Assembly (NCBI GenBank): GCA_947499735.1 | Contig: CANMPP010000012.1 | Coordinates: 1-38,355 of the forward strand | Origin: an uncultured Pelagimonas sp. | GTDB lineage: Bacteria > Pseudomonadota > Alphaproteobacteria > Rhodobacterales > Rhodobacteraceae | DNA: 38,355 nt | Direction of reading: 5' to 3' | In this document: piece after piece, positions 15,021 to 22,922 of the stretch | How the letters are laid out: each line of letters begins with the position of its first letter | How positions within the stretch are numbered: position 1 is the first letter of the stretch | The notes under the pieces: model-generated | Database searches by the model: none | The model's input: only the letters and a program-made list of their open reading frames with translations | What the model was told of the DNA's origin: nothing | Program-made: the position numbers and the translations under genes

Positions 15021-15985
15021 GCTTTGTGAATAGCGCTACAGTGGATCACACGGCCAGCCTCAAAGGCGCACATTATGCATTCCCTCGCGCGAAACTTCTG
15101 CGCGAGGGAATGACTTGGATGATTACAGATTACTACGCCAAGATGTCGCTCTCACAACCTTTCGAGGCCCGTGGCCTTCTGGTAACTGGTCCATCGCGGT
15201 CAGGAAAATCAACTGAAATCCGCAAGCTTTTGTCTGAAGTGAACTCCGGAGACACGCTGATGCCTGACGGAAGGCCGGCAAAAATCGCCTCGGTGATTTT
15301 GAAAGGTTCCCTGACTTGGAAAGATCTTGGGATGTATACGCTGCACACGGGTCTCAAGTACCCAGCAACCGGACGGTTGACGCAAAGAGAGGTTTGGGAG
15401 CGTGTTGTCCTGCAAGCCAAACTGCAGGGTGTCGTTGGAATTCACTACGATGAGTGCCAACATATTTTTCCTACGAAAGGTGGCGATTCAAGCGCAAAAA
15501 TTTTGGACAGTTTCAAATCTCTGCTCAAACAATCTGAATGGCCTTTGATGTTGATCTTGTCTGGTGTTGAAAGCCTTGCACGACAGATCACACAGGAGGA
15601 GCAATTGGCCTATTTGCTTCGGCCGTTGGCATTCTCTGAACTCTCAACGGCCAACAAAGATGATCAAACGGAACTGAACACCCTTTGCTACGCCTATGCC
15701 CAAAAGGCCGAACTCGATCTCGGAGGGCTTCCCTCTCACGACTTCTACAACAGGTTGGCAACCGCTTGCGCGTTTCGTTGGGGCCTCGTGATCGAGCTGC
15801 TTATTGATGCCTGCATCGTCGCGCTTTCAGCAAAGCGAACAAAATTGGCTGCATCTGATTTCTGCAAAGCCTTCTCAGATGCGACCGGCTTGAGACCAGG
15901 CTATTCGCCATTTTCCATCGACGACTACGAAGTCCTTTTTGAGCCACAAAAGATCTTTGCATTATGGGAGGGAAAACGCCTCTAA
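15017..15985 (+). CDS. tnsC: TnsC/TniB-like AAA+ ATPase
   Basis: A 322-residue ATPase. Walker A is GPSRSGKST (residues 58-66), and Walker B is GIHYDECQHIF with Asp 145 and Glu 146. Sensor-like LILSGVES follows, then the helical lid (residues about 200-300). It would link the target selector TniQ/TnsD to TnsA and TnsB, forming filaments on DNA as known for the family. It is the last gene of the operon and is followed 27 bases later by a strong terminator. Its length is nearer to TniB than to the longer Tn7 TnsC. Confidence 0.88.
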   Translation: MSFVNSATVDHTASLKGAHYAFPRAKLLREGMTWMITDYYAKMSLSQPFEARGLLVTGPSRSGKSTEIRKLLSEVNSGDTLMPDGRPAKIASVILKGSLTWKDLGMYTLHTGLKYPATGRLTQREVWERVVLQAKLQGVVGIHYDECQHIFPTKGGDSSAKILDSFKSLLKQSEWPLMLILSGVESLARQITQEEQLAYLLRPLAFSELSTANKDDQTELNTLCYAYAQKAELDLGGLPSHDFYNRLATACAFRWGLVIELLIDACIVALSAKRTKLAASDFCKAFSDATGLRPGYSPFSIDDYEVLFEPQKIFALWEGKRL

Positions 15986-16012
15986 GCCAAAACGCCAGAA
16001 CGGTTTTAAGTG

Positions 16013-16038
16013 GCCCACTCTTCGGAGTGGGCTTTTTT
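16013..16038 (+). terminator. Rho-independent terminator of the transposition operon
   Basis: GCCCACTC (16013-16020), TTCG loop, GAGTGGGC (16025-16032), then six T residues. The 8-bp perfect stem with a stable tetraloop is among the clearest terminators in the window. Confidence 0.93.
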
Positions 16039-16060
16039 GTTGGTTCTATCAGGACGCAAA

Positions 16061-16080
16061 GTCGGGACCGTTTATGCCTT
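16061..16080 (+). repeat. Motif similar to 7949-7966, possible transposon-end element
   Basis: GTCGGGACCGTTTATGCCTT resembles GTCGGGCCCCGTATGCTT at 7949, allowing small gaps. The copies flank the transposition genes but in the same orientation, so they are not a simple inverted repeat. Treat as a weak candidate. Confidence 0.3.
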
Positions 16081-16198
16081 AAATGGGTAATGAATTGATT
16101 TAGAGTTCTGTTACGCCGATTTATTTAATTAAAAACAATGCGTTACATGTGATTCGATTTACTGCAGCGTGAATTGGGCACTGATATGCTGTAATGAC

Positions 16199-16217
16199 AC
16201 ACAACACATTATTGTGT
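16199..16217. promoter_or_regulatory. Inverted repeat upstream of the AhpD-like gene
   Basis: ACACAA (16199-16204) and TTGTGT (16212-16217) are separated by 7 bases, about 100 bases before the AhpD-like start, with AT-rich sequence around. It is a plausible regulator site; the truncated AraC-type regulator may have been its partner, which is speculation. Confidence 0.4.
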
Positions 16218-16315
16218 AAACACTTTTGTTCACTCAAGGGTGATTTGAATACTGGCGCGCGCGATACTTATTTCTGTGATGCAAAACCGCAATCCAATTT
16301 CACAAAGGACGCGAC

Positions 16316-16882
16316 ATGTCACAATTTCCTCTCCACACAATCGATACGGCACCAGAGGGTAGCAAACCTTTGCTTGAAGGTTCCCTGAAAGCGTTTGGTA
16401 TGATCCCAGGTCTCCATGCTGCTTTGGCCGAGTCTCCGGCTCTCTTAGAAGCGTATCAAACCCTTCATAAGCTGTTTTCGGAAACGTCCAGCTTTGACGC
16501 GGATGAAAAAACCGTTGTTTGGCAGACAATCAATGTCGAACACGGCTGTCATTATTGCGTGCCTGCCCACACATTTATTGCCACATCGATGAATGTAGAT
16601 TCTGCCATCACGGAAGCATTGCGCAACGAAACACCGCTACCCAATGCGCGCCTCGAAGCGTTGCGGACGTTTACTCTGGCTATGTTGCGCGGTCGTGGCA
16701 ATGTGAGTGACGCAGAGATGCAGGCATTTTTCGATGCAGGATATAGCCATAAGCACGTGTTGGATGTCATCCTTGGCCTGTCGCAAAAGGTTGTCAGCAA
16801 TTACACAAATCACGTTGCGGAAACGCCGGTGGATGCACCATTCCAGCCGCTGGCATGGGAACGCAAGGTTGCAGCAGAATAA
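16316..16882 (+). CDS. AhpD-like alkylhydroperoxidase / carboxymuconolactone decarboxylase family protein
   Basis: A 188-residue all-helical protein with AAAGGA before its ATG. The AhpD-type redox motif is visible as EHGCHYCVPAH (Glu 75, Cys 78, Cys 81, His 85), so a peroxidase-type function is favoured over a decarboxylase. Proteins of this family reduce organic peroxides or protect against radicals made during aromatic ring cleavage. It is convergent with the ring-cleavage dioxygenase operon, and a shared hairpin lies between them. No transposon gene is co-directed with it, so it should have its own promoter in 16080-16315. Confidence 0.85.
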   Translation: MSQFPLHTIDTAPEGSKPLLEGSLKAFGMIPGLHAALAESPALLEAYQTLHKLFSETSSFDADEKTVVWQTINVEHGCHYCVPAHTFIATSMNVDSAITEALRNETPLPNARLEALRTFTLAMLRGRGNVSDAEMQAFFDAGYSHKHVLDVILGLSQKVVSNYTNHVAETPVDAPFQPLAWERKVAAE

Positions 16883-16900
16883 ACTGACGTTGTGATCTAG

Positions 16901-16924
16901 GGGCATGCCGCGCAAGGCATGCCC
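16901..16924. terminator. Hairpin between convergent genes
   Basis: GGGCATGCC (16901-16909), six-base loop, GGCATGCCC (16916-16924). The 9-bp perfect stem lies between the AhpD-like gene and the dioxygenase operon end and can serve both directions. The following T-run is short. Confidence 0.75.
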
Positions 16925-16931
16925 ATTTCAG

Positions 16932-17801
16932 TTATGTTTTGCGGGCTAGGGTCACATCAAAGGTGACATGCAAATAAGGTTCTGAAATCTGACCAGATAG
17001 CGCCATGCCGGATGGAAATTCTGCGGCTGGGCGTTTTTCATAGGTCATCACCAGATCGGATCGCACACCAAACACCGTGTCTTGATCCAAGTATGGATCA
17101 TCTTCGGAAAAAATTTCTGTCACGAGCGGGCGAAACCCATCAGCTTCGACGATGTAGTGTAGATGCGAGGGGCGCCATGGATGGCGTCCGCATGCGCGCA
17201 AAATATCCCCAACCGGCCCATCAGAGGGCACCGTGTATTCCACAGGTTTCACGGTTGTGAACGCGTAGCGCCCATCATCCCCAACAGTTTGTAGACCGTG
17301 GAAAGAATACGTATCTTGTTCCGTATCTTGGCTGGCATACAGCCCGTTGGGCGCGGTTTGCCAAATATCGATTGTGGCATTGGGGATCGGGTTGCCCTCG
17401 GGATCACGCACGACCCCTTCAGCCAGCAGAACCGGCCCCCCATAATGGCGTTTCATATCACCACCGATTTCTAAAGGCGGAGCTCCTGAGACGTGAAATG
17501 GGCCCAATACGGATGAGGATGTCGCATCATCACTGGAATGTAACATGTCGATCAGCGATGAGAGGCCAAGCACATCCGAGGCCAAAACAAATTCATGCCG
17601 ATCTTCGCTTTCTATCGCGGCGCAGCCTTCCAAAAACGCGATCCCGGCGCGCCATTCCTCGTGTGTGAGTTTGGTTTCACGGGCGAAATCATGCATGTGA
17701 CGCACCAGTGCTCCCAGAACCTCGCGCATGCGGGGGCTCATATCTGGTGACATATATCCCATGAATACATCGGTGATATTGTCTTTTGTGACATTACGCA
17801 T
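16932..17801 (-). CDS. Intradiol ring-cleavage dioxygenase, hydroxyquinol 1,2-dioxygenase type
   Basis: A 289-residue enzyme with AAGGA before ATG. An N-terminal helical dimerisation domain (residues 1-95) precedes the beta-sandwich catalytic domain. The family iron ligands can be seen: Tyr in NGLYASQD, Tyr in YTVPSDGPVG, and two His in RHPWRPSHLH. LGPFHVSGAPP and DTVFGVRSDL are typical of hydroxyquinol rather than catechol dioxygenases. The expected reaction is ring opening of 1,2,4-trihydroxybenzene to maleylacetate. It is the last gene of a seven-gene minus-strand operon with a TRAP transporter. No maleylacetate reductase is present in the window, so the substrate may differ from hydroxyquinol itself. 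Confidence 0.88.
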   Translation of the reverse strand: MRNVTKDNITDVFMGYMSPDMSPRMREVLGALVRHMHDFARETKLTHEEWRAGIAFLEGCAAIESEDRHEFVLASDVLGLSSLIDMLHSSDDATSSSVLGPFHVSGAPPLEIGGDMKRHYGGPVLLAEGVVRDPEGNPIPNATIDIWQTAPNGLYASQDTEQDTYSFHGLQTVGDDGRYAFTTVKPVEYTVPSDGPVGDILRACGRHPWRPSHLHYIVEADGFRPLVTEIFSEDDPYLDQDTVFGVRSDLVMTYEKRPAAEFPSGMALSGQISEPYLHVTFDVTLARKT

Positions 17802-17812
17802 GGTGATTATCC

Positions 17813-19117
17813 TTAGATGAAGGCGAGACTGAGGATTGGGAATTGGATGAGGATCAACAAGACGATCAACATGACAAAGGCAAAGGGCAGGGCGCCCATA
17901 AAGACGTCTTTCAAGCTGATGCGATCATCATTGATTGTCGATTTGATCACGAAACAGGATATGCCCAATGGCGGCGTGAGCAGGCCGATTTCTGCACCGA
18001 CAACAGTGATGATGCCAAACCAGATGAGCGACATATCTAGTGCCTCGGCCAAAGGCAGAAACAGGGGCACCACAATCAGGATAATCGATGCGGTGTCCAA
18101 CAGCGTTCCAAGGAACAGCATCAACACCACATAGAGCAACATGATCGACCAAAAATTGGCAGCGTTTCCGGCCAATAAATCCTGTAATTGGTTGGGCAAT
18201 CCGGCCAGCCCCAACATGCGGCTATAGATCGAGGCGGCTGTGATCAGGAACAGGATCGCTGCCGTGATGTGGCCTGTTTCCAACAAGGCAACCCAGAACC
18301 CTCTCAGCGTCATAGATCGGCGTATGATCGCGATGATCAAAGCGACCAAAGCACCTGCTGCCCCGGCTTCGACAGCGGTCAGCCAGCCGGTATAGATGCC
18401 GCCCAGAACGATCGTGATCAGGCCAAGGGTTGGCAGCGTTTTAGAGGCGATTTCGCGTGAAGACATCCATTCTGTGTCCTCAACTTTGCGCCCGCCCACA
18501 AAATCCGGCGTATAGCGGCCCATCAGCCAGATGGCCCCGACATAAGCGATGGCCAGCATGATGCCGGGAATTATGCCTGCTAGGAACATATCGCCTACGG
18601 ATTGTTCGGCCACAAAGGAATAGATGATCAACATGGCTGAGGGTGGAATAATCATACCCAGAACCGAGGAACCGGCGACCACGCCAACAGCAAAGCGCGG
18701 GTTGTAATCCTGTGCGATCATTTGGGGGACGGAGACTTTGGTAAACACCGATGCGCTGGCGATTGAAGAACCGGTTACAGCGGCAAAGACAGCATTCGCA
18801 CCCACGGTGGCCATGCCGATACCCCCTTTGACCTTGCGAAACCGCATGGTCATGACTTCGTAGATATCACGTCCAAGGCCTGCTTTGGATACGATTAAAC
18901 CCATAAAGGTGAAGAGTGGGATGGTTGCAAAACTGTATTCCATTGCGGAATCGCCAACGGCCACCTTCAACAGATTCAGGGCCAACGTAAAGTTATCCCG
19001 CATGATCCAGATGGACAGGAACGACACCATGCCCAATGCTATTGGGATGTAAACGCCGGAATAGATCAGGAAAACGATGGCAACGACCGAGATCAGGCCG
19101 ATTTCAATCGGGCTCAT
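17813..19117 (-). CDS. TRAP transporter large permease (DctM type)
   Basis: A 434-residue, strongly hydrophobic protein with about 12 membrane spans of the DctM family. Characteristic stretches include PLFTFMGLIVSKAGLGRDIY, GSSIASASVFTKVSVPQMI and VLGMIIPPSAMLIIYSFVAE. It couples sodium entry to solute import with its small subunit and periplasmic binding protein. ATG overlaps the stop of the small subunit (ATGA), so the two are translationally coupled. The dioxygenase gene follows after 11 bases, implying that the imported compound feeds that enzyme or its pathway. Confidence 0.93.
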   Translation of the reverse strand: MSPIEIGLISVVAIVFLIYSGVYIPIALGMVSFLSIWIMRDNFTLALNLLKVAVGDSAMEYSFATIPLFTFMGLIVSKAGLGRDIYEVMTMRFRKVKGGIGMATVGANAVFAAVTGSSIASASVFTKVSVPQMIAQDYNPRFAVGVVAGSSVLGMIIPPSAMLIIYSFVAEQSVGDMFLAGIIPGIMLAIAYVGAIWLMGRYTPDFVGGRKVEDTEWMSSREIASKTLPTLGLITIVLGGIYTGWLTAVEAGAAGALVALIIAIIRRSMTLRGFWVALLETGHITAAILFLITAASIYSRMLGLAGLPNQLQDLLAGNAANFWSIMLLYVVLMLFLGTLLDTASIILIVVPLFLPLAEALDMSLIWFGIITVVGAEIGLLTPPLGISCFVIKSTINDDRISLKDVFMGALPFAFVMLIVLLILIQFPILSLAFI

Positions 19118-19650
19118 TCGCTGGGCTCCTTAATCATGAAATCACGGTCGCGGCCTGTGATGACTTTTATGACAAATATCACGCAGGCCAGCGCTGTACC
19201 TAAGGTGATCACCAGCTTCACCGGCCACCAAGGCAGGGTGAACAAGCCGGGCACGCCGAAATAATCCTGAGTGGTCCACATGTGTAGGAATTCCGGAAAG
19301 GTGATATAGGCAATCAGCCCCATAAAAATCGCACTAAGCGCGTTGATGATCCGGCGCATGCCGGTCGCGACGCCGGGGCGTTTTGTGCCAATCAGGCCAA
19401 GGAACCCATCAGACCGGGTCAGACGATCGACACGAACCACATCAGGCAGTTGCAAAAAGACGATCATCACCACTGAGAATTGGACGATCTCATATGTGCC
19501 TTTTAACGGGGCATTAAACAGCCCGCGCGCAATGACATCGATGTTTAGGATCGCCACCAGTGCCAGCACGACGAGCGTGCCCAAGGCATTGGTGGCGACT
19601 GATAGAAATCGGGCGACCCGAGAGAGGCCCGCAACGGCAGACGTGAACAT
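19114..19650 (-). CDS. TRAP transporter small permease (DctQ type)
   Basis: A 178-residue protein with four membrane spans; VALVAILNIDVIARGLFNAP and the following KGTYEIVQFSVV stretch match the DctQ pattern of one helix followed by a conserved R-G-x-F-N. It partners with the downstream DctM-type permease. It lies 36 bases after the binding-protein gene. Confidence 0.9.
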   Translation of the reverse strand: MFTSAVAGLSRVARFLSVATNALGTLVVLALVAILNIDVIARGLFNAPLKGTYEIVQFSVVMIVFLQLPDVVRVDRLTRSDGFLGLIGTKRPGVATGMRRIINALSAIFMGLIAYITFPEFLHMWTTQDYFGVPGLFTLPWWPVKLVITLGTALACVIFVIKVITGRDRDFMIKEPSE

Positions 19651-19686
19651 TTTGGTGGCTTTCTTTCAGGTCGCTTTTAGGGCGGA

Positions 19687-20760
19687 TTATTCGCTGGCCC
19701 AGTTGCGCATGGGTGTGAAACCCGCCGCTTCTAGTTTGCCAACATAGGCTTTCAGAATATCCGTTCCTGGTTCGCCCGCCGCGTCCAACGTTTCCGCCAA
19801 TTCCAGACCGATATTTGGCATTGCTGCAGCCCATGTCTGGCGATCCTCTGCTGAGACATCAATGATGTTGCCGCCAGCTTCGGTATAGGCGGTCGCCGCA
19901 GCGGCTGCGCGATCCATGGCGATACCGGCCAAATGATCGCGATAGTCAATTGCGACATCTTGCAGAACGGCTTTCACGTCATCGGGTAATGTTGCCCAAT
20001 AATCTGCATTAACGGTCACTGTCTTGGAATTCACAGCGCCTAGATCCGCGCGCAGCATATAAGGCGCGACCTCTGCGATTTTGAACGTGACCGCAGCTTC
20101 TGGCCAAAGCATCGCGCAATCAACCAACCCTGTTTGCAACATGTTGTAAAAATCGGTCAGCCCGCCGCGAACACCGGCTGCACCCTTGATGCCTTCAAGA
20201 TAACGCAAATTTAGCCCTGCTCCGGCGACCTTTGCCCCTTCGATATCGGCAAGGGATGACACATCTTTCGAACAGAACATCTGGTAACTGTCCAACACAA
20301 CGCCGGTGGCCAGATAAACCTGATTTTGGGCTGCAAATTCGTTTTGCATGGTTGGGAATTCGCGTGCAATTTCGTCCACAGCCTTGGCAACAGCACGCGC
20401 ATCGGATGAAATAAACGGGGTAGATCCAGATAGCCCTTGAGTTGGCAGTTTCGAGGAATGGAAAATCGTTGTGACAATCCCGATATCACCCAGTCCCAGC
20501 TGAATGCCCTCTAGCACGCCGCGGGGTTTGACAATCGAGCCACCATAGCTTTCCTGCCAGTTCATTTTATAATCGCCATCTGCGGCCAGCCGTTTGTCGA
20601 CCTCTGGAATGAAAAAATTCGTGAACTCTTTCACCCAAAGGGCGCGATCTGGGTACCCATCGATGACAACCGCGGAAACGGTTTCTTCTGCGGCCAATGG
20701 CAAAGCAGTCGCCGCTGCTAGGGTCGCCCCTAGAAACGTCTGTTTTGTCAATTTGATCAT
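19687..20760 (-). CDS. TRAP transporter substrate-binding protein (DctP type)
   Basis: ATG 20760 is chosen because GGGAGGAGAAAG lies just upstream and because it gives a clean signal peptide (MIKLTKQTFLGATLAAATAL ending LAAEE); an in-frame start 69 bases upstream would spoil it. The mature protein of about 335 residues has the usual DctP two-lobe pattern, with KVAGAGLNLRYLEGI where family members have the arginine that binds a carboxylate. A carboxylate-containing ligand is therefore likely, possibly an aromatic or ring-derived acid. The binding protein is the most diagnostic piece of this uptake system. Confidence 0.9.
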   Translation of the reverse strand: MIKLTKQTFLGATLAAATALPLAAEETVSAVVIDGYPDRALWVKEFTNFFIPEVDKRLAADGDYKMNWQESYGGSIVKPRGVLEGIQLGLGDIGIVTTIFHSSKLPTQGLSGSTPFISSDARAVAKAVDEIAREFPTMQNEFAAQNQVYLATGVVLDSYQMFCSKDVSSLADIEGAKVAGAGLNLRYLEGIKGAAGVRGGLTDFYNMLQTGLVDCAMLWPEAAVTFKIAEVAPYMLRADLGAVNSKTVTVNADYWATLPDDVKAVLQDVAIDYRDHLAGIAMDRAAAAATAYTEAGGNIIDVSAEDRQTWAAAMPNIGLELAETLDAAGEPGTDILKAYVGKLEAAGFTPMRNWASE

Positions 20761-20806
20761 GCTTTCTCCTCCCAAAGAACGGGGCGATGTGCCCCCTTGA
20801 TCTGAC

Positions 20807-21265
20807 TTAGTTTGTTTTCCTCCACGCAACCGTCAGTTTGGTGCCCGCTGCCTCAAACAATTTGGCAATGGCACAGAACCTCGCAGTTTCCCGACCGATA
20901 TTGTCCAATTCTTCCTGAGTGGCGTTTGTCGTACAATTGACAATAAGTGTGATTGCGGGAAATGGAACATCAATTTCTTGTTCTAACAGCACGCCACGGC
21001 GATCAAATTTTGCGGCTGTTTCAATGGTCATATCCCCTAGATCGACCCCTAGCTTTTTCGCAACTTTGTGAGAGATGACATTTGTGCATGCGATGAGCGC
21101 GCTCACGGCGGCTTCTGTTGGGCTAGGCCCAAGATTGGTGCCGTCCCTCTCGATCGGTTCATCTATCACGACCGTCAGGTCCCGGATTGGGATGTCTGTG
21201 CGCGCATGCGATGTACAGTTTGCAGTGCTGCGATAGGTGACCACTGTTTTGGTTTTTACCGCCAT
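20807..21265 (-). CDS. OsmC-family protein
   Basis: A 152-residue protein with GAGAGGAAAG before ATG. The family pattern is visible: LGPSPTEAAVSALIACTN carries the first redox Cys, and the second part (RETARFCAIAKLFEAAGTKL) carries the other. OsmC/Ohr proteins reduce organic hydroperoxides or bind small thiol-reactive compounds. Its place in a ring-cleavage operon suggests detoxification of a reactive intermediate, alongside the AhpD-like protein. It is 15 bases after the nitroreductase gene. Confidence 0.87.
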   Translation of the reverse strand: MAVKTKTVVTYRSTANCTSHARTDIPIRDLTVVIDEPIERDGTNLGPSPTEAAVSALIACTNVISHKVAKKLGVDLGDMTIETAAKFDRRGVLLEQEIDVPFPAITLIVNCTTNATQEELDNIGRETARFCAIAKLFEAAGTKLTVAWRKTN

Positions 21266-21280
21266 GTTGTCTTTCCTCTC

Positions 21281-21946
21281 TCACGCAATGCTGCAGGCTT
21301 TTTCAAAAGGCAAACGTGGCAGTTTTTGGAAAAGAGCCGTTTCGTCCGCATAGCCGATATTAAGCAAAAAATTTGATTTCAAACTGGTGCCCGCGAAAAA
21401 TTCTTCGTCCACGATGGCATTTGAAAAACCAGACATCGCCCCCACATCCAAACCCAGGGCCCGTGCGGCGATCATCATATATGTGCCCTGCATCGTGCCA
21501 TTGCGAAACGCCGTGTCGGCGACATAGGCGTCTTTGCCATCAAAGAGGTGGCGGCGATCTTCATGTGGGAACAGGTTTGGCAATTCGTGCCAAAAATTCA
21601 TGTCATGTGCGATGATCACTGTGACAGGCGCGCCCATCATCTTGCCGACATTTGCAGGTTTCAACGACTTTGCCAGACGTTCTTTGCCTTCTGGTGTTTT
21701 TACAAACACAAAGCGCGCGGGCAATGTGTTCATCGACGTTGGACCATTGATGGTGATCTCGTACAAATCTTCCAACAGACCATCCGGGATGGGTTTGTCG
21801 GTCCATGCGTAATGTGACCGTGCATCGCGCAATATCAAATCAATCGCGTCGTCGGAAATGCGATCAATCCTGCTGCGCAAATCGCGGTGGTTTTGTTGGG
21901 CTTGGGCCCGCAATAATTCCAAATTTTGTCCAGTCGGGGCGTTCAT
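21281..21946 (-). CDS. Nitroreductase-family FMN enzyme, RutE-like (malonic semialdehyde reductase type)
   Basis: ATG 21946 is chosen because it lies five bases after the stop of the FAH gene; an upstream in-frame start would overlap that gene. The 221-residue protein shows RSHYAWTDKPIPDGLLEDLY, INGPTSMNTLPARFVFV, and GTMQGTYMMIAARALGLDVG followed by AMSGF, all close to RutE/HadB-type reductases. RutE is linked to reduction of malonic semialdehyde to 3-hydroxypropionate in uracil breakdown. A malonate-type C3 product would fit with the malonate operon next door, but the Rut pathway itself is absent here. Confidence 0.83.
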   Translation of the reverse strand: MNAPTGQNLELLRAQAQQNHRDLRSRIDRISDDAIDLILRDARSHYAWTDKPIPDGLLEDLYEITINGPTSMNTLPARFVFVKTPEGKERLAKSLKPANVGKMMGAPVTVIIAHDMNFWHELPNLFPHEDRRHLFDGKDAYVADTAFRNGTMQGTYMMIAARALGLDVGAMSGFSNAIVDEEFFAGTSLKSNFLLNIGYADETALFQKLPRLPFEKACSIA

Positions 21947-21951
21947 CGTGA

Positions 21952-22827
21952 TTAAACCTCCGCCTCGAACTCTGACTCGTCCACGATCAGGTTGGAACAA
22001 ATGCCAATTTGTTCGATTTCAATGTCGATGACTTCGCCGGGGCGCAACCATCTGGGGTTCGGTTTTTTGGCATGACCCACACCAGGAGGCGTGCCCAAAG
22101 CAATGTGATCGCCCGGTTCCAGTGTCGTGTATTCAGATATGATGGAAATCGCCTGTGCGACGGACCAGATCATATTTCCAGTATTCGAAGACTGCAGCAC
22201 TTCATCCCCCACACGGCTTTCGATTTTCAACCCGCTTGCGCCTGATGGCAATTCGTCAGGTGTGACTACAAATGGGCCTATCGCGCCTGTGTTGTCAAAA
22301 TTTTTGCCGGGGGTCCATTGATGGGTTTTGCGCTGGTAGTCGCGAACAGAGCCGTCATTGAACACTGTATACCCAAAAACGTGGTCCAGCGCGTCGGCCT
22401 CTGAAATATGACGACCCTGCTTACCAATGATGACCATCAGTTCGGCTTCATAGTCCAGTTTTTCTGAACAGCTGGGGCGGACCAGAGGCGCACCAGCTGC
22501 CATGATCGAATTGTTGCCTCGCATGAATAGGGCTGGATAGTCGGGGATGTCATAGCCCCCTTCTTTGATATGCTCGATATAGTTCAGGCCAAGGCAAATG
22601 ATCGTACCGGGCTTAGAGACGGGTAGGGCCGGTGTGATTGATGTGACGGGAACGGTGTCTGCTCCATCAATCTTGGCTGCCAGCGACGCCGTAAGTGCGG
22701 GGTTATTGATCAATCTCGCCAGATCGGATCCCACTGAGTCATCCAGAGCCGTTAAATTGATGGCGCTTTCGCCGTTTACTGCGAATACGGCATTTCCCGT
22801 CGATGTCTTCCCAACTAGGTACTTCAT
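21952..22827 (-). CDS. FAH-family hydrolase/isomerase
   Basis: A 291-residue protein, first gene of the minus-strand operon, with AAGGATGACC before ATG. The fumarylacetoacetate hydrolase-type core starts around residue 70: ICLGLNYIEHIKEGG, metal-binding EAELMVIIGKQGR, then GYTVFNDGSVRDYQ, and GDHIALGTPPGVGHA near the end. Such enzymes hydrolyse or isomerise acylpyruvate-like or ring-opened dioic acids. It probably acts on a product of the intradiol dioxygenase or a later step. The exact reaction cannot be read from sequence. Confidence 0.88.
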   Translation of the reverse strand: MKYLVGKTSTGNAVFAVNGESAINLTALDDSVGSDLARLINNPALTASLAAKIDGADTVPVTSITPALPVSKPGTIICLGLNYIEHIKEGGYDIPDYPALFMRGNNSIMAAGAPLVRPSCSEKLDYEAELMVIIGKQGRHISEADALDHVFGYTVFNDGSVRDYQRKTHQWTPGKNFDNTGAIGPFVVTPDELPSGASGLKIESRVGDEVLQSSNTGNMIWSVAQAISIISEYTTLEPGDHIALGTPPGVGHAKKPNPRWLRPGEVIDIEIEQIGICSNLIVDESEFEAEV

Positions 22828-22885
22828 TGCAGGTCATCCTTGTGGTTTTTGTAAATTTCTGCCTACAATATTCGAAGTTGTCAAC

Positions 22886-22899
22886 AAATATCGATATTT
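22886..22899. promoter_or_regulatory. Candidate GntR operator in the divergent FAH/YciI promoter
   Basis: A perfect 14-bp palindrome, AAATATCGATATTT, lies between the divergent FAH-like and YciI-like genes. A related core recurs before the malonyl-CoA decarboxylase gene. The nearby GntR regulator is the natural candidate to bind it. Confidence 0.6.
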
Positions 22900-22922
22900 T
22901 GATAAAAATGTGGAGAATTGCG

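Larger units (their letters stand above)
7949..16080 (+). mobile_element. Tn7-like transposon (approximate limits)
   Basis: The span holds the full set of Tn7-type genes (TniQ/TnsD-like, TnsA-like, TnsB-like, TnsC-like) with their own regulators and a terminal terminator. It separates an AraC-type remnant from a catabolic region. The limits given are the outer pair of similar GTCGGG-containing motifs at 7949 and 16061 and are only a guide. These motifs lie in the same orientation, whereas Tn7-type ends normally carry TnsB sites in opposite orientation. No 5-bp target duplication was identified. The cargo is very small (three or four minus-strand genes). Confidence 0.6.
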
